Positions 44,640-57,640 of a stretch of DNA of 64,000 nucleotides are shown in pieces. The translations under genes and the position numbers were made by a program. Source of the DNA: Bretschneidera sinensis (Eukaryota; Streptophyta; Magnoliopsida; Brassicales; Akaniaceae). Numbering within the stretch: position 1 is the stretch's first letter; the number at the start of each line of letters is the position of its first letter. The stretch spans positions 48,465,001 to 48,529,000 of the forward strand of contig CM043697.1 of the NCBI GenBank assembly GCA_023935145.1. The letters run 5' to 3'. The notes below the pieces were generated by a model, which was not told the DNA's origin, ran no database searches, and was given only the letters and a program-made list of their open reading frames with translations.

Positions 44640-45734
44640 TGGCACGCCAAAAAATAGACATGTAAATTAATTCCTTGCTCTAAAAATTATAGTATGAAAT
44701 ATAGTGGAAAGCAAAGGTTATTTCCCATAGAGGATTGTAAATTAATTCAATTAAACACTTAATTGTTAAAAGAAAAAATATAAATAATTAAACTAAATAA
44801 TTTCTAAACTAAATTAAATTCAAAACAACCTAATAAACTAATTGGGGGGTTTTTTAAATGATTAACTAAAAATTATGAATAATGAAAGACAACTAAAATA
44901 TGATTCAAATTTGAATAAACTTTGTAACAATAATAAGAAAACTGGTCAAAGGATCATTCTCCACCACTAGACATGAAATGATGAATCAATATCATAGTTA
45001 TCCTCAAATTCCTAATAAAATTCCCAACTGTAGATAATAATAAGCTATATTACCCCAATATTTCCTTAGTTTGTCGTTAAGTAAAACAATTTCTTTACTT
45101 AATATCTATCTATTAAATAACCTATAATAAGCTCTCTAAATTTAATTTAATAGCAGCATTAGGTTAAGAAAGATAGATTGGTCCAACAAACAAACGCATA
45201 AGCTTGGTTCATTTATCTTGAGTTATGTTCTATATAATAATCACACAAAAATATCCCATCATCAGTGATTACTAATTGCTACCATTGATTAGAATTTCAA
45301 GACAATTACGGATTAAGATTCCTAACCTAGCAATAGGTAATTACCCTATTTCATTTGGGTTACCACCTCGAATAAAATATAATAATAATCATAAATAATT
45401 CTTATGGAAGAACATAAACAATTTTATTAGAAATATGGACAATAATCTCTGAATATTCAATCACAAAATCATGTCTAGGGCTTTGAAATCACCTTGAACC
45501 AAAAATAAAATTAGCTAGACATAATCATAAAGTTAAAAACAAAATAAATATTCAGAGAGATTAAATATGGGAAGAATAAAGAATGAAAGTGAACAACAGT
45601 AATCTTGAAGAGTCTTCTATGCAAATGAATCTATTTAATCACCCATAGCAGCTACATTCTTCCCAATTTTCTCTTCTCTCTTTTTATTATTTTTCTAGGA
45701 AAAATTTGTTCTTTTACAAGGCAAGGGCAGCAAG

Positions 45735-45744
45735 CCTTATATAG
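45735..45744 (-). promoter_or_regulatory. Probable TATA box of C 3' LTR
   Basis: CTATATAAGG on the minus strand, repeated at the same place in the 5' LTR (about 54561-54570). It is the likely core promoter of element C. Confidence 0.55.
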
Positions 45745-45790
45745 GTAAACTCCTATAAAAGAAAAGGAAAGTTCAATAATACAACTCCTT

Positions 45791-46005
45791 CTAGGAAAAG
45801 GAAAGACACTGAAATGGGAAATACTTCTACTGCTAGGAAAACATGAAATAAGAAATAACTAAAAGGAAATATGACACAAAATAGAAAAAAGTGTAGTCTA
45901 GGAAAAGGAAAGATATTGAAATGGTAAATATTTCTACTACTAGGAAAACATGAAATAGGAAAGTAACTAAAAGGAAATATGACACAAAATAGGAAAAAGT
46001 GTAGC
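45791..46005 (-). repeat. 107-bp tandem duplication in C 3' LTR
   Basis: Two consecutive units beginning CTAGGAAAAGGAAAGA at 45791 and 45898, differing at several sites. Whether the 5' LTR has the duplication cannot be seen, because D interrupts it first. Confidence 0.85.
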
Positions 46006-46470
46006 ACAAGTAAAACTGGTATATATATGAAGGCTCACAATATTTATTAGGTTTTTTTATTTTTTTTAAATTATTGCCCTCTCCAGCTATGCGGGCTGTG
46101 GCCTAAGAAAATTATGCCGCGGCCCATGTCAATAAACATCCCCAGCAAAACTAAAGGGAATAGACGGCCGTAGCATGCAAAACCCATGTTGCAACATGTG
46201 TCCTTCTTCAAATTCAGCCATTTTCCTTTGATAAAACGACGTCATCTCTCTCATTCTGACTCCGATTTTCGAACTATTTGATCCTAGACGTTTCAGATCT
46301 TCTTGCCAATATTATTTTTAAGCACCTGTGTCCTGAAAATACACCAAAAATACTCGTTATTCTGAAAAGCACATTTTTAAGACAATTAAGTAAAAATACA
46401 AAATTTACACCTAATTTCCCACAAATAACACTGAGAAATCACTAAATATTAGTGTATTTTCAAGTAGTCA

Positions 46471-47928
46471 TTACAACCTGCAACCAGCTCCTTGGTAGCC
46501 CCTAGCAAATCAAGCGTCTAAAAATTACTTCCAACCAAAACCAAAAATCAAAACTACTTTCAAACTAAGATAAATCACTTTCGTCGATTGAACGGTTGCA
46601 TGTAGTAAATGCAACAAGCCTTTAAACCTATCGGTGGCCCAAATAGGATGAGTATAGCCTCGTGAGGGCTTCTAGTGGTGATACCCACAAACAATTGAAA
46701 GAATTAAGCTTAATCTTGGGTTTATTCATAATCTTGTCTCATAAGATTGAAAATAGCATATAATTAACAGTATCATCAGATATCACACATATTCAAGAGT
46801 TAGATTCACAAGTCCACTCATACTCTTACCATCAATCTCTACCACTTCCCTTGCACGATTAGTCTGAAAGATTAGTTTTAGTGCTTGGATTGTGCTATGT
46901 GAACAAGTATTAATCTTGATCTTGAAATGTGTGTATCAAACTTCATAGGCCTATTTTTCATAAATACTCTCCACTAATGTAGGATTGTCACACCACTTTG
47001 GATCAAAAGGACTTTATCAAGCTTGTAATGTTAGGCTAGGGTAATGACTACAAATGAAGAATAGGATTCAAAAAAAGTAAGAGGACCTTATTTGAAGCAC
47101 AACCTTAAAGCACTAGGCGCATCTATTCCTAAACATTAACTTTCCTTGATCATTGAACTCATCTTTTCAACTAAACCCTTTTTTCTTCTCTTTTCAACCA
47201 TCCCCAATTTCTTGTAAACCATGTATTTCATTCATGCATTTTCGTTTTTTTTTTTTTACCATCTACTCCTTCATAACTTTCCATAAGCCCCAGCCTATCA
47301 TCTTTTATAACTTGGGTTGTGGTAGTATTCAAAATTAACTCATTTCCTAACTCCCTTTATGCTTTATTTTAATATGTGCATTTAGGTCCTCTTAAAGGGT
47401 AAGGATATAGTGTTTAAGCTCACAAAGGGGTAGTTTATAATGGGCTAAAAACAAGAAAAACATGGTCTCTTATTATGGCTCAAAGGGGTGACTAGCAGTC
47501 AAAATGAAAAAAGATAGGCTAGAAAGGCTCATATGATCCAACAATGGCTTAAATCATCTCCCTAATGGTGTGAATCCTAGGATTTCGTCTCAAGCAATCA
47601 TCAAATAGGTTCTAGTCTTTCTTTTTATTTAATTTTAAAAAATAGAATTCTAAGGAAAATAAAACTAAAAACTCTTAAAATCGTAAGGAAAATAAAACTA
47701 AAAACAAAAATAAAATACAAAACTTAAGAAAATAATGAAAATATAACATTACATCATCCACCCGCAACCTAAATTGGGCAATATCCTCATTGCTATGAAA
47801 AATAAAATAAACTGAACCAAACTAAAAGCTAAAAACTAAATGAAACAAATAAAAAAAAAAAAAAAAAATTGGGTTGCCTCCCAATTAGTGCTTGGTTTAG
47901 TGTCGTCAACCCGATGTGTACCCCTTTT
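46471..47928 (-). other. C 3' non-coding region
   Basis: Between the integrase stop and the LTR. The minus-strand polypurine candidate is next to 46471 (GAGCTGGTTGCAGGTTG). It has T/C-rich tracts and a conserved hairpin TTGGGAGGCAACCCAA close to the integrase end (47869-47886). No envelope-like or other protein frame is supported. Confidence 0.65.
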
Positions 47929-49320
47929 TCACTCATCAATATATGTTGGTTCGTAGAGTGATACATCCTCTACATCATGCATCTCAAATGACTTATAGTA
48001 ACGCTTCAGTCTATGCCCGTTCACCTTAAAGACCTTATCAATTTTCAACCTCTTGATTGCAACTGCATTGTGAGGAAAAAAATTAGTAACAATAAAATGT
48101 CCAACCCAACGGGAATTTAACTTACTGGGAAATAACTTCAGGCGTGAGTGGAATAAAATGACTTTTTGCCTGACACTAAATTTTTTCCGTACAATCATTC
48201 TATCATGGAACACCTTAGTTTTCTCCTTGTAAGTTCTTGCACTATCATGAGCATCATTTTGTATCTCCTCAAGTTCTTGCAATTGGAGTTTCTTTTGCTC
48301 AACCACGACATCTATATCCATGTTGCATTGCTTTACCGCCCAAAATGCCTTGTCCTCTGATTCAACCGGAAGATAGAAAGGCTTACCGTAGACTAACTGA
48401 TAAGGAGACATACTAATGGGCGTCTTATAAGCGGTTCTATAAGCCCAAAGTGCATCATCAAGGCGTGAACTCAAATAGTTTCTATTCAGGTTGATTGTCT
48501 TTTCAAGTATGGATTTCACTTCTCGATTCGAAACTTCAGCTTGCCCATTGGTTTGTGGATGATATGTCATGGATACTTTGTGTTTAATGTTATACTTCTT
48601 CAACAATGCTTCCACCAACCGATTGCAAATGTGTGTACCTATGTCATTGATCATTGCCTTTGGTGTTCCAAACCTTGCAAAGATGTTAGACTTTTCAAAA
48701 TCTACAACAACTTAAGAATCATCAATTTTGGTGGCTTTTGCTTCCACCCATTTCAAGACATAATCAACGGCAAGTAAAATGTAAAGATTACCAAAATAGA
48801 TGGGAAGGGTCCCATGAAATCAATGCCCCAAACATCAAAAATCTCAACAAAAAGTATCGGTGTTTGTGGCATTTGATTCCGAGCACCTAAGTTACCTATT
48901 CCTTAACAACAATCACATGACTCGCAAAAGAGGTATGCATCCTTAAACAATGAGGGCCAATAAAAACCCCAATCAAGCAGCTTGAGTGCCATCCTCTTAG
49001 GTCTAAAGCGTCCCCAATAGGCATAAGAATGATAAAAGGTAAGAATAGAAGAGAATTCCGATTGGGGTACACACCTTTTTATCAACTGATCGGAGCAGTG
49101 CTTCCATAGATATGGATCATCCCACACATTGTACTTTGCATCTGCTTTAATCTTACCCTTCATAGCACGTGTCAAATCTACCGGTAGCTTCTTGGTAACC
49201 AAGTAATTGACAGTATCTGCGTACCAAGGGGCTACCAATCCAACTGAAAATAGTTGCTTATCCAGAAAATTCTCATGTATTGGTAGGGCATCTTCATCAT
49301 GAATCAAGTAGCTTAGATGA
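47929..49320 (-). pseudogene. C integrase
   Basis: Zinc-binding domain at 49307-48903 (FYHSYAYWGRFRPKRMALK, FYWPSLFKDAYLFCESCDCC), a stop, then WGIDFMGPF near 48805-48838 (first catalytic Asp) in another frame. The long open stretch 48654-47929 (241 codons) has [13 protein letters not shown] (second Asp), [17 protein letters not shown] (Glu) and the C-terminal region [11 protein letters not shown]...[12 protein letters not shown]. The relatives' SDGG motif is NDIG here. One frameshift and a few stops kill it. Confidence 0.87.
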
Positions 49321-49770
49321 TCCGCAACCAGATTTTCACTACCTCTCTTGTCTTTAATCTCTAAATCAAATTTTTACAAGAAAAGTATCCATCGGATAAG
49401 GCATGGCTTAGTATCACTCTTAGTCAACAAGTACCTAAGAGCTGCATGATCAGAATAAACTATTACAGTTGTACCAATCAAGTATGAACAATTTTTTTCT
49501 AAAGTAAAGATAACTGCCAAAAGCTTTATTTCAGTCATTGAATAGTTAAGTTAGGCATCATTTAATGTCCGAGATGCATAATAGAAGTTATGGGGAAGCT
49601 TTCCCGCTCGTTGTCCTAAAACAACGTCCACATCATAGTCACTAGCATCGCATATGATCTCAACGGGTGGTTCCAATCAAGTGGTTTGATGATAGGAGTC
49701 GAAGTCAATAGCTCCTTTAGTTTTTCAAATGCTTCTTTACAGTTCTCATCAAACTCAGAAACCACATCCT
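49321..49770 (-). pseudogene. C RNase H
   Basis: Minus-strand motifs DASDYDVDVVLGQRAGKL, FYYASRTLNDA (stop), [25 protein letters not shown] and NLVADHLSYL. The catalytic acidic residues are visible. At least one stop and a frame change relative to RT. Confidence 0.78.
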
Positions 49771-49771
49771 T

Positions 49772-50960
49772 TTAAAGCAACTTGCACAAGGCCAATGGAA
49801 TCTTTGAAAAATCCTTGATAAACTTGCGATAAAATCTTGCATGACCAAGAAAAGAGCAAATCTCCCTCATATTAGTGGGAGGTGATAAGGAACGAACAAG
49901 ATCAATCTTAGATTTATCAACCTCAATACCTCTAGAAGATATAACATGTCCCAAAACTATAACTTGATCTACCATAAAATGGCATTTTCCTCAATTTAAT
50001 ACAAAATTAGTTTCCATTCAATGTTTAAGAACGAGTGTAAGGTTATTAAGACATTTATCAAAAGAATCACCATAGATACTAAAATCATCTATAAATACCT
50101 CTATGATGTTCTCAACATATTCCAAAAAAATACTAACCATACATCGTTGGAAAGTCGCTAGAGTGTTGCAAAGACCAAAAGACATGCGTCGGTAGGAAAA
50201 TGTACCAAATGGACAAGTGAATGTCGTCTTCTCTTGGTCTTGCAGTGCAATCACAATTTGGGTATAGCCTGAATAACCATCAAGGAAACAGTAGTAAGAA
50301 TGACTGGCTAACCTTTCAAGCGTTTGATTGATGAACAGCAGAGGAAAGTGGTCTTTGCGAGTTGTCGAGTTGAGTTTTCGCTAGTCGATGCAAACTCGCC
50401 ATCCGGTTTGGACATGAGTCAGAACTAGCTCATTATCTTCGTTTATGATGATGGTGACCCCGGGTTTCTTTGGAACCACTTATACCGAACTCACCCACTT
50501 GCTATCCGAGATTGGGTATATTACCCTCACATCTAGGAGCTTCAGTATCTTCTTTTTGACCACCTCCATCATAGGCGGGTTTAATCTTCGTTGTGCCTCT
50601 CTGGTAGGTTTCGATCCCTCTTCTAGCAATATTCAGTGCATGCACATGGATGAGCTAATTCCTTTGATATCTGCAATTGTCCAACCAATAGCCATCTTGT
50701 GATCTTTAAGCACCCGAATGAGCTTTTCCTCTTGTAAATCTGAGAGATTCTTGGCAATGATCACAGGCAATGTGTTATTCTCACCCAGGTAAACATACTT
50801 TAGATGCTCTAGAAGGGGTTTCAGTTTCGAGTTAGGTGACTGTATCATAGAAGGTAAAATTTTCTCATTAGATATGGGTAATTCAAGGAACAAAACATTA
50901 TATCTCATTTGTGGTAGGGCTCCCAAGAATGCCACAGCTTCCTCTACATCTTTAGTCACT
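49772..50960 (-). pseudogene. C reverse transcriptase
   Basis: In one frame from 50959 to 49772, broken only by point stops. It contains the N-terminal linker (KLKPLLEHLKYVYLGENNTL, KMAIGWTIADIKGIS), then WRVCID with a TAG for Tyr, RKLNSTTRKDHFPLLFI, TTFTCPFGTFSYRRMSFGL, the catalytic FIDDFSIYG near 50080-50100, and VLGHVISSRGIEVDKSKID plus SFLGHARFYRKFIKDFS of the thumb/connection. Domain order and wording are those of Athila-clade RTs. Confidence 0.88.
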
Positions 50961-51715
50961 TATACATCCTGTTTTGGCCTCTTGGGAGTTTCCATCTCCA
51001 AGTGCTCACTAATGGCGACCTCCAAACCTTCTTTTCCAATCAACTCAAATATTTGCTATGCTAAAGAATCAATAATGTCAACTGCAAATACAAAATGTAA
51101 ATCACTAAGATATCTCATGGCCTCATACATATTGAAACGAATAACTTCCCTATCGAATTCCATAGTGAGAATCCCATCATAAACATCTGTCTTTGTCCGC
51201 ACAGTTTTAAGGAATGGTCTTCCTAGCAGTATTGGTGTTGGGTTGGGAGATGTCTCATCCTCTATCTCTAGAACATAAAAATCCGCCAGAAAGACTCATT
51301 CATTTACCTGCACCAAAGCATCCTCTGCAACTCCCTTTGGATAAGTGTTAGAACGATCAGCAAGTTGTATAATTACACTAGTTTCCTCAAGTGGTCTAAG
51401 ATTTAAAAAAGTATAAATAGAATAAGGCATCACATTAATTGATGCTCCTAAATCTAACATAGCTTTTTTAAACCTGGTATTACCGATTGCGCAGGGAATG
51501 GTGAAAGTGCCTGGATCTTTGCACTTAGGTGGAAGCTTCCTTTGTAGCATTGTTGAGACGTTTCCCCTCACACTTACTTGCTCATTCTTTTTCAGGTTTT
51601 TCTTATTGGTGCAAAATTCTTTCAGGAACTTGGCATAACGTGACATTTGCTTTATTGCATCCAAAAGAGGTATATTTACCTCCACCTTGTGGAAGGTCTC
51701 CATAATATCTTTATC
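50961..51715 (-). pseudogene. C aspartic protease
   Basis: The open stretch 51703-51296 contains AMLDLGASINVMPYSIY (active-site DLG), LADRSNTYPKGVAEDALVQV and a stop (TGA for the expected Trp) at 51296. It then continues in the same frame to ILLGRPFLKT near 51210-51240, the conserved closing motif. It is in frame with both the upstream gag-pol linker and RT. Confidence 0.87.
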
Positions 51716-52540
51716 TTACTCCTCTTTTTTAGACTTAGTAAACCGGCTGGGAAAAGGTGGAGGAGTAACATAAGAAGAGTTAGGCATTTTTGCACTTACC
51801 TTAGGGGATGACAAATTATCAGTGGATGGTTCACCTTCATTTTCCTCCAGAATGGCTTTCCTTTTTTGTTCTTCCTTTGTGGATGACGTGCTTGATAGTG
51901 TATGTGGTGAAGTTTCAAGTGGCTTTCCACTTCTCAATGTGACTACACTAGCATTCTCCCTTGGGTTAACCACAGTCTAAGATGGGAGTTTTCCTGATCC
52001 TTGTACTTCTAACTTACCCATTGTTGTAGCCAGTTGGCTTATTTGATTCTCCAAACTCTGATACTTGCCTTGGTTTCCTATTGAAATTGCATTGTATTGG
52101 TAGCAAGGGCTTTTACTATGTCTTCTAGAGATGTACCTGAGTTTTATGGAGTGGGTTAAGGTTTAACTTGGTATGGCTATTGCATCCTTTGTTGATTAAA
52201 CCCCGGTGGCCGATTGAGAATGGCATTTGGAGCATTTTGTTGATTTCCCCCATAGCTAAAATTAGGATAATCCCTCCATCCAACACTATAGGTGTTGGAA
52301 AAAGGGTCATATCTCTACCTTTATTGACCTGGAAATCCGCCCATGGCGTTAGCTTGCTATGTGTTGCCTTCTTGCAAAGTTGGGCACATGTCAGTTGGAT
52401 GCCCTATCATCTAACAAACTCCACATGGTTTGGCTTGTTGCATGTTCCCCATAGCCATTTGTTGCACGAGTGAAGTGAGGTGGGCAAGTTGTTGATCAAT
52501 TGTTCTTGTCCCTACCTCATTCACTTTCTTTGGTGGTAGT
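51716..52540 (-). pseudogene. C gag C-terminus and gag-pol linker
   Basis: The stretch 51973-51716 begins NPRENASVVTLRSGKPLE, the typical linker between the zinc knuckle and protease in Athila elements, followed by a Ser/Thr/Pro-rich region. The knuckle itself (about 52370-52420, CPTCAQLCKKAT region) is degenerate. Several stops and frameshifts at 52050-52500. Confidence 0.72.
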
Positions 52541-52542
52541 GG

Positions 52543-53325
52543 TTATTCATGCCGGCTACTGAACTGTTGAGAGTTAGCTACCATGTTTTCAATCAAATTC
52601 CTTGCAGCTACCGACGTTTTATCTACTAAGGCTCCCCCACTAGCAGCATCAATCATACTCCTCTCCATTGGCATTAATCCCTCATAAAAATATTGGATGA
52701 GGAGTTGTTCACTACTTTGGTGGTGATGGCAGCTAGCATAGAGTTTTTTAAAATGCTCCCAGTATTCATAAAGTGATTCTCCATTGTACTGTCGAATACC
52801 ACATATTTCTTTCCTGATGTTGGCAGCCTTTGATGCAGAGAAATACTTCTCCAAAAATAGCCTCTTTATATCATTCTATGTGATTATAGTGCCGGAAGGT
52901 AAATAGTAGAGCCATTCCTTTGCTGAATCAGTCAGAGAGAATGGAAGGACTCTCAACTTGACTTGCTCTTCAGAAATTCCAGTCGGTTTCATGCTTGAAA
53001 ACACCACATGAAATTCCTTGAGATACTTATTTAGGTCTTCTCCTACAAAACCATGGAATGTCGACAGGAGTTGAATCATTCCTGATATGAATTTAAAAGA
53101 AACCTCCAGAGTAGGATACTCAAAACATAATGGTTGTTGATCAATGTTCGGTGTTGCCAACTCCTTAAGTGTTCAGTTATTTAGTGTCATCTCCTCATAA
53201 TCAGAGTAATCCAAATCAGTCGATGAGTCGCTTGATGAACTAGATGGGAGGGCGATGTGGACTGCTCGATCAAATATTTCTGAGATAGGTCCTTTTGATC
53301 TCAAGCTGTAGGGACTCCGATGCAT
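52543..53325 (-). pseudogene. C gag, capsid part
   Basis: Probable start at 53324 (MHRSPYSLRSKGPISE), an in-frame stop at about 53172, then 53160-52876 (FISGMIQLLSTFHGF, EEQVKLRVLPFSLTDSAKEW) and 52854-52543 (GESLYEYWEHFKKLYASC, LIQYFYEGLMPMERSMIDAA). These are the Athila-type retrotrans_gag blocks. The two open stretches share one frame, separated by a single stop region. Confidence 0.83.
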
Positions 53326-53447
53326 TCAAATTTACCTGAAAAATAAGAAGAAAAACAAACTAAGAAAACAAAAGGCAAAAAATGAAAACAAACTAAAAAA
53401 TCAAAATCAAAATCAACAAATAAGCAATTTAATGATTTAATTTAACA

Positions 53448-53473
53448 ATCCCTAGTGACATGGCACCAAAATT
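53448..53473 (-). other. C primer-binding site
   Basis: On the minus strand, right after the LTR end (GAGTGCCA), TTTTGGTGCCATGTCACTAG resembles a mutated TGGCGCCGTTGCCGGGGA, the Athila primer site attributed to tRNA-Asp. Confidence 0.65.
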
Positions 53474-54608
53474 TGGCACTCCAAAACATAGATGTGTAAA
53501 TTAATCCTTGCTCTAAAAGTTATCGAATGAAATATAATGGAAAACAAATGTCATTTCCCACAAAGGATTGTAAATTAATTCAATTAAACACTTAATTGTT
53601 AAAAGAAAAAAAATATAAATAATTAAACTAAATAATTTCTAAACTAATTTAAATTCAAAACAACCTAATAAACTAATTGAGGTTTTTTTAAATGATTAAC
53701 TAAAACTTACGAATAATGAAAGACAACTAAAATATGATTCAAAATTGAATAAACTTCATAACAATAATGAGAAAACTGGTCAAAGGATCATTATCCACCA
53801 CTAGACATGAAATGATGGATCAATATTATAGTTATCCCCAAATTCCTAATAAAATTCCCAACCGTAGATAATAATAAGCTCTATTAGCCCAATTTATCCT
53901 CAGTTTGTCGTTAAGTAAAACAATATCTTTATTTAATCTCTATCTATTAAATAACCTAGAATAAGCTCTCTAAATTTAATTTAGTAGAAGCATTAGGTTA
54001 AGAAACATAGGTTGGTCAAAGAAACAAACGTATAAGCTTGGTTCATTTATCTTGAGTTATGTTCCATATAGTAATCACACAAAAATATCACACCATCAGT
54101 AATTACTAATTACTACCATTGATTAGAAATTCAAGACAATTACAGATCAAGATTCCTAACCTTGCAATTGATAATTACCCTATTTCATTTGGTTGGCTAC
54201 ACCGAATAAAATAAAATAATAATCATAAACAATTCTTATGGAAGAACATAAACAATTTTATTAGAAATATGGATAATAATCTCTGAATATTCAATCACAA
54301 AATCATGTCTAGGGCTTTGAAATCACTCTTAACCAAAAATAAAATTAGCTAGACATAATCCTAAAATTAAAAATAAAAATAAATATTCAAAGACATGAAA
54401 GATGGGAAGAATGAAGAATGAAAGTGAACAACAGTAATCTTGGAGAGTCCTCTATGCAAATGAATCTCCTTGATCACCAATAGCAGCTACGTTCTTCCCA
54501 ATTTTCTCTTCTTTTTTTTTTGTCTAGAAAAAATCTGTTCTTTTCCAAGGCAAGGGCAGCCTTATATAGGCAAACTTATATAAAAGAAAAGGAATGTACA
54601 ATAATACT
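53474..54608 (-). repeat. C 5' LTR, portion left of D
   Basis: Collinear with 44640-45775 of the 3' LTR, from TGGCACTCC to CAATAATAC, including the TATA box at about 54561-54570. It is cut at 54608 by insertion of D. The remaining about 700 bp of this LTR is not found in the window. Confidence 0.85.
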
Positions 54609-56346
54609 TGATGTGCAAATTTTAAATGCTCGCAAGTGCACGAATCACAAATAGTATTGCAAGGAGCCTACTCTTAAGGTCGATCTCTCAAGGAATTGTA
54701 GTGGTTTAAATCTTAAATTAATTTCTTAATATTACTAAAAAAAACTCTGAAATTAAATCCTAAACACTCTAATTAGAAGATTGGTTAAGAGAAAATTGAA
54801 ATAAAAATAATTAAGTAAATTAAACAAAACGATTTACGAAGAGATGAGTATAATCAATGAGAACAATTGAGAGTTTAGCTTGCTATTCAATCATTAATTG
54901 GAACATTTGTGAATATAAAGAATTAATCAACATCCAAGATTATAGGTATTTCCACTAAGACTAGAGAATGCCATTGATCGTGTTTATCCTCAATTTATAA
55001 CTAATTAATTAAATCCCATGGATCATGTTTATCAATTAATTAGTTAAATTAAGTATAAGGAAAATGCAACCACCTAAATCACAATTTGATTTGAATTCTC
55101 ATTTAAATTCCTATTCAAGAAGCTTAATTAGGTCAATATGATTTGTCCTCAACCTAATCTCGAGTATTAACCTTGACTATCAATAATAGATGGCCAATCC
55201 ACAAGCAATAATCAAATGTATGAAGGATATTGAATAAGAAATAATCTGGAAAATTTCATAAAACTAAATCCACCAAAATATCCAAAACAATACAGGCAGC
55301 TAAGTCAAACGCCCAACAATGCGTTTAGCCTCTCATGTTTAAATCCCAATCACAGAATTCAAATACTAGGGTTACAAGCATATTGAAGGACAAAAGGAGC
55401 AAAGGTAGAATTTTTTCCCGAATTACAAGATGAATCCTCAAAGTCTTGAAGCGATTGATTATCGTCTTCAATCTCTTGATAAGCCGTCTTGATGAAAGAA
55501 ATCGTATTCTTCTTCAATCTCCAAAAACTCCTCTTGATAATATCTCTCCAAGAACTGCCATTGTCTCCCCCTTCTCTGAGTCTAAAATTCCAATATATAG
55601 CTGTATGGAGACGACTTTGTATACAGAAAAGTCGCCCTAGGGTTTTTGTTCAGGACGTGTGCTTCTGCTGTTGTCCAGGCCCGATTCTACTGCTGTCCAG
55701 GCCGTTTGTTTGCTGCTGTCCAGGCTAGGTTTCTGCTATCCAGAATTGGTCAGATTGTACTGCTATCCATCACATGCAAATCACCAAAAAAAAAATTCAG
55801 AATTTAATAGTTCCTTCACTTCTGCTACGCTGAAATCACGCACAGTTTGACCTTTGTCTACTAAAACTGCCATAACTTTCTTTAGAAAAATCATATTTAT
55901 AAGCTGTAAAATTCTCCAGAAAATTAAAATCTGGATATTTCCAATCTTATATGGTTCATCTGCTAGTTCTTCCTTAATCAATACAGTTTTATCCACAAAA
56001 ATCACTTCTTCCAAGCTGAAATCACGCACAACTTGACCTTTGTCTACTAAAACTGCCATAACTTTCTCTAGAAAAATCATATTTACGAGCCATAAAATTC
56101 TCCAGAAAATAGACATCTGGATCTTTCCAAGAATATATGGTTCATCTCCTGGTTCTTCTTGAATCAATACAGTTTAATCCATAAAAATGACTGATTTGTA
56201 CAGGCAATTTAGTGAAACTCATTTCCAAGTGCTTGTGAACTTGTAAAACAACAAAAAAACAACTAAAAGTAACAAATTCCTAAGCCAAAAATATAAATAA
56301 ATAATTGAAAAATATACAAAATACTAGGACAAATATTTGTTCATCA
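54609..56346 (-). repeat. D 3' LTR (1738 bp)
   Basis: On the minus strand starts TGATGAACAAATATTTG after polypurine GGTTTGGAGGTA and ends TTTGCACATCA. TATA-like CTATATATTG at 55591-55600. It contains a 186-bp tandem duplication. Confidence 0.82.
55829..56195 (-). repeat. 186-bp tandem duplication in D LTR
   Basis: Two units, each containing GCTGAAATCACGCAC at 55829 and 56015. The minus-strand frame at 55781-56167 therefore repeats a peptide of type KVMAVLVDKGQ twice. A third relative occurs in the A2 LTR at about 59965-60140. Confidence 0.85.
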
Positions 56347-57640
56347 AATACCTCCAAACCTAGATTTTGCTTGTCCTCAATCAAAACTAAAAGAAAATAT
56401 AAACAAAATAAACCTAAAAACTTAAATCAATAAAACCCTCATGCCTTAATTCTTATTATGACTCATATCTAGATATATTATGCACAATTATGTTACAGTC
56501 TCAACATTTCACAATTTATTGCTCAAATCAAGTACACATCGCACATCCATATTCCAATGCTCAAAACACCTCATGTAAATTACCCCCAAACCTAACGTCA
56601 AGAATCCGAATTCGCTTCGACTCTAGGCCTTACAGGATTCACTCATTAAGCACACTAAACCTAGGTTTCAAACACTCATCAAGCATATGCGAATAGAAGT
56701 TATGTAAACAAGAAATTTCAAATATAAATTCGCATATGAATATGGTTATCATCAAAGAACACTCATATGTTCGAAAAATGGATCTCATGAAAGGAATCAA
56801 ATGTTAGGATTGCAAAGCTATCATATTTCCTATATCATATCCTAGTCAAACACCTCAAGCAAAACATATTGAGTATGAACCTATGCATAGATGGGCGTGG
56901 TTGGCCAAACCTGATTTATACCAAAGCTCTTTCTTTTCAACTCTTTATAAGAGCGACTACAACACCCTTGAAGTATCTCAGGTCCTCTTTCTTGTTTAAC
57001 CAAATCCTTTTTTGACATGTTTCTCATATATATATATATATTCTTTATTTTAATAGGAATTTGGATCTTTCTCCATAGACAGTGGCAACTAGGGCGTATA
57101 ACGATAGACACGTACTCAAACTTCTTACTCAAGTCATTCAACTAAAATAATGAGAATACACAACATGATACTTCAAATGAGTTATATAATCCTAGAATTC
57201 AATGCAAAACCTATAGAGATCATCTAACAATTAAGGTCATAATGAAGAATGTTTAAGAGTACCAAGAAACTAACTCTTAGAATAAAACGCTTATGGCTCA
57301 AATAACTCACTAGATAGTCTCCACTATTTGATTCTCAATCATTAAATCTAGGTTCATCTTAGTATCAACATCAAGAGCACGGTCTATGGAATATGAATAT
57401 GCATTAATCCTCACAACAACTTGTCAATGTTAAAGAAACTAAACTTAACATGTATAAAATACTTGATTACTAACCATAAAACAAATTGTAGCATGAAAAT
57501 TTTGTCTCAACAAGTACTAATTGCACCCATAAACCTAAACTAAACATTTTCCTTAATGTATGAAATCAAACACACATTTAGAAAAAAATCTAGAAGGGAA
57601 CAATGAAAATAAAAGAACAGAAAACATACTCTATCAAATG
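56347..57640 (-). other. D 3' non-coding region
   Basis: Between the integrase end and the LTR. It has the hairpin TGGGAGGCAACCCA (about 57643-57656, minus strand) immediately downstream of the coding end, as in C and family A, and a polypurine tract next to 56347. An (AT)n run lies at 57029-57042. No protein recognised. Confidence 0.65.

Larger units (their letters stand above)
44640..46470 (-). repeat. C 3' LTR (1831 bp)
   Basis: Plus-strand left end TGGCACGCC and right end CAAGTAGTCA, that is TGACTACTTG...GTGCCA on the minus strand. It pairs with 53474-54608. It contains a 107-bp tandem duplication and a TATA box. Confidence 0.85.
44640..54608 (-). mobile_element. C: Athila-type Ty3/Gypsy element with full pol
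   Basis: Minus strand: 5' LTR (53474 upward, interrupted by D at 54609), primer-binding site, gag, protease, RT, RNase H, integrase, 3' non-coding region, 3' LTR (44640-46470). It sits in T5 just upstream of the expected T5 3' end. The candidate duplication GTTAG at 44635-44639 has no partner in the window. Protease motif LDLGASINVMPYS and RT motif FIDDFSIYG are those of the Athila clade. No envelope-like frame was found. Confidence 0.88.

Noticed and set aside
46471..47928. Envelope-like ORF expected in some Athila elements
   Set aside because: No long frame and no transmembrane-type segment supported in this region.
48166..48777. Plus-strand frames in the C integrase region
   Set aside because: Shadows of the minus-strand integrase; no domain recognised.
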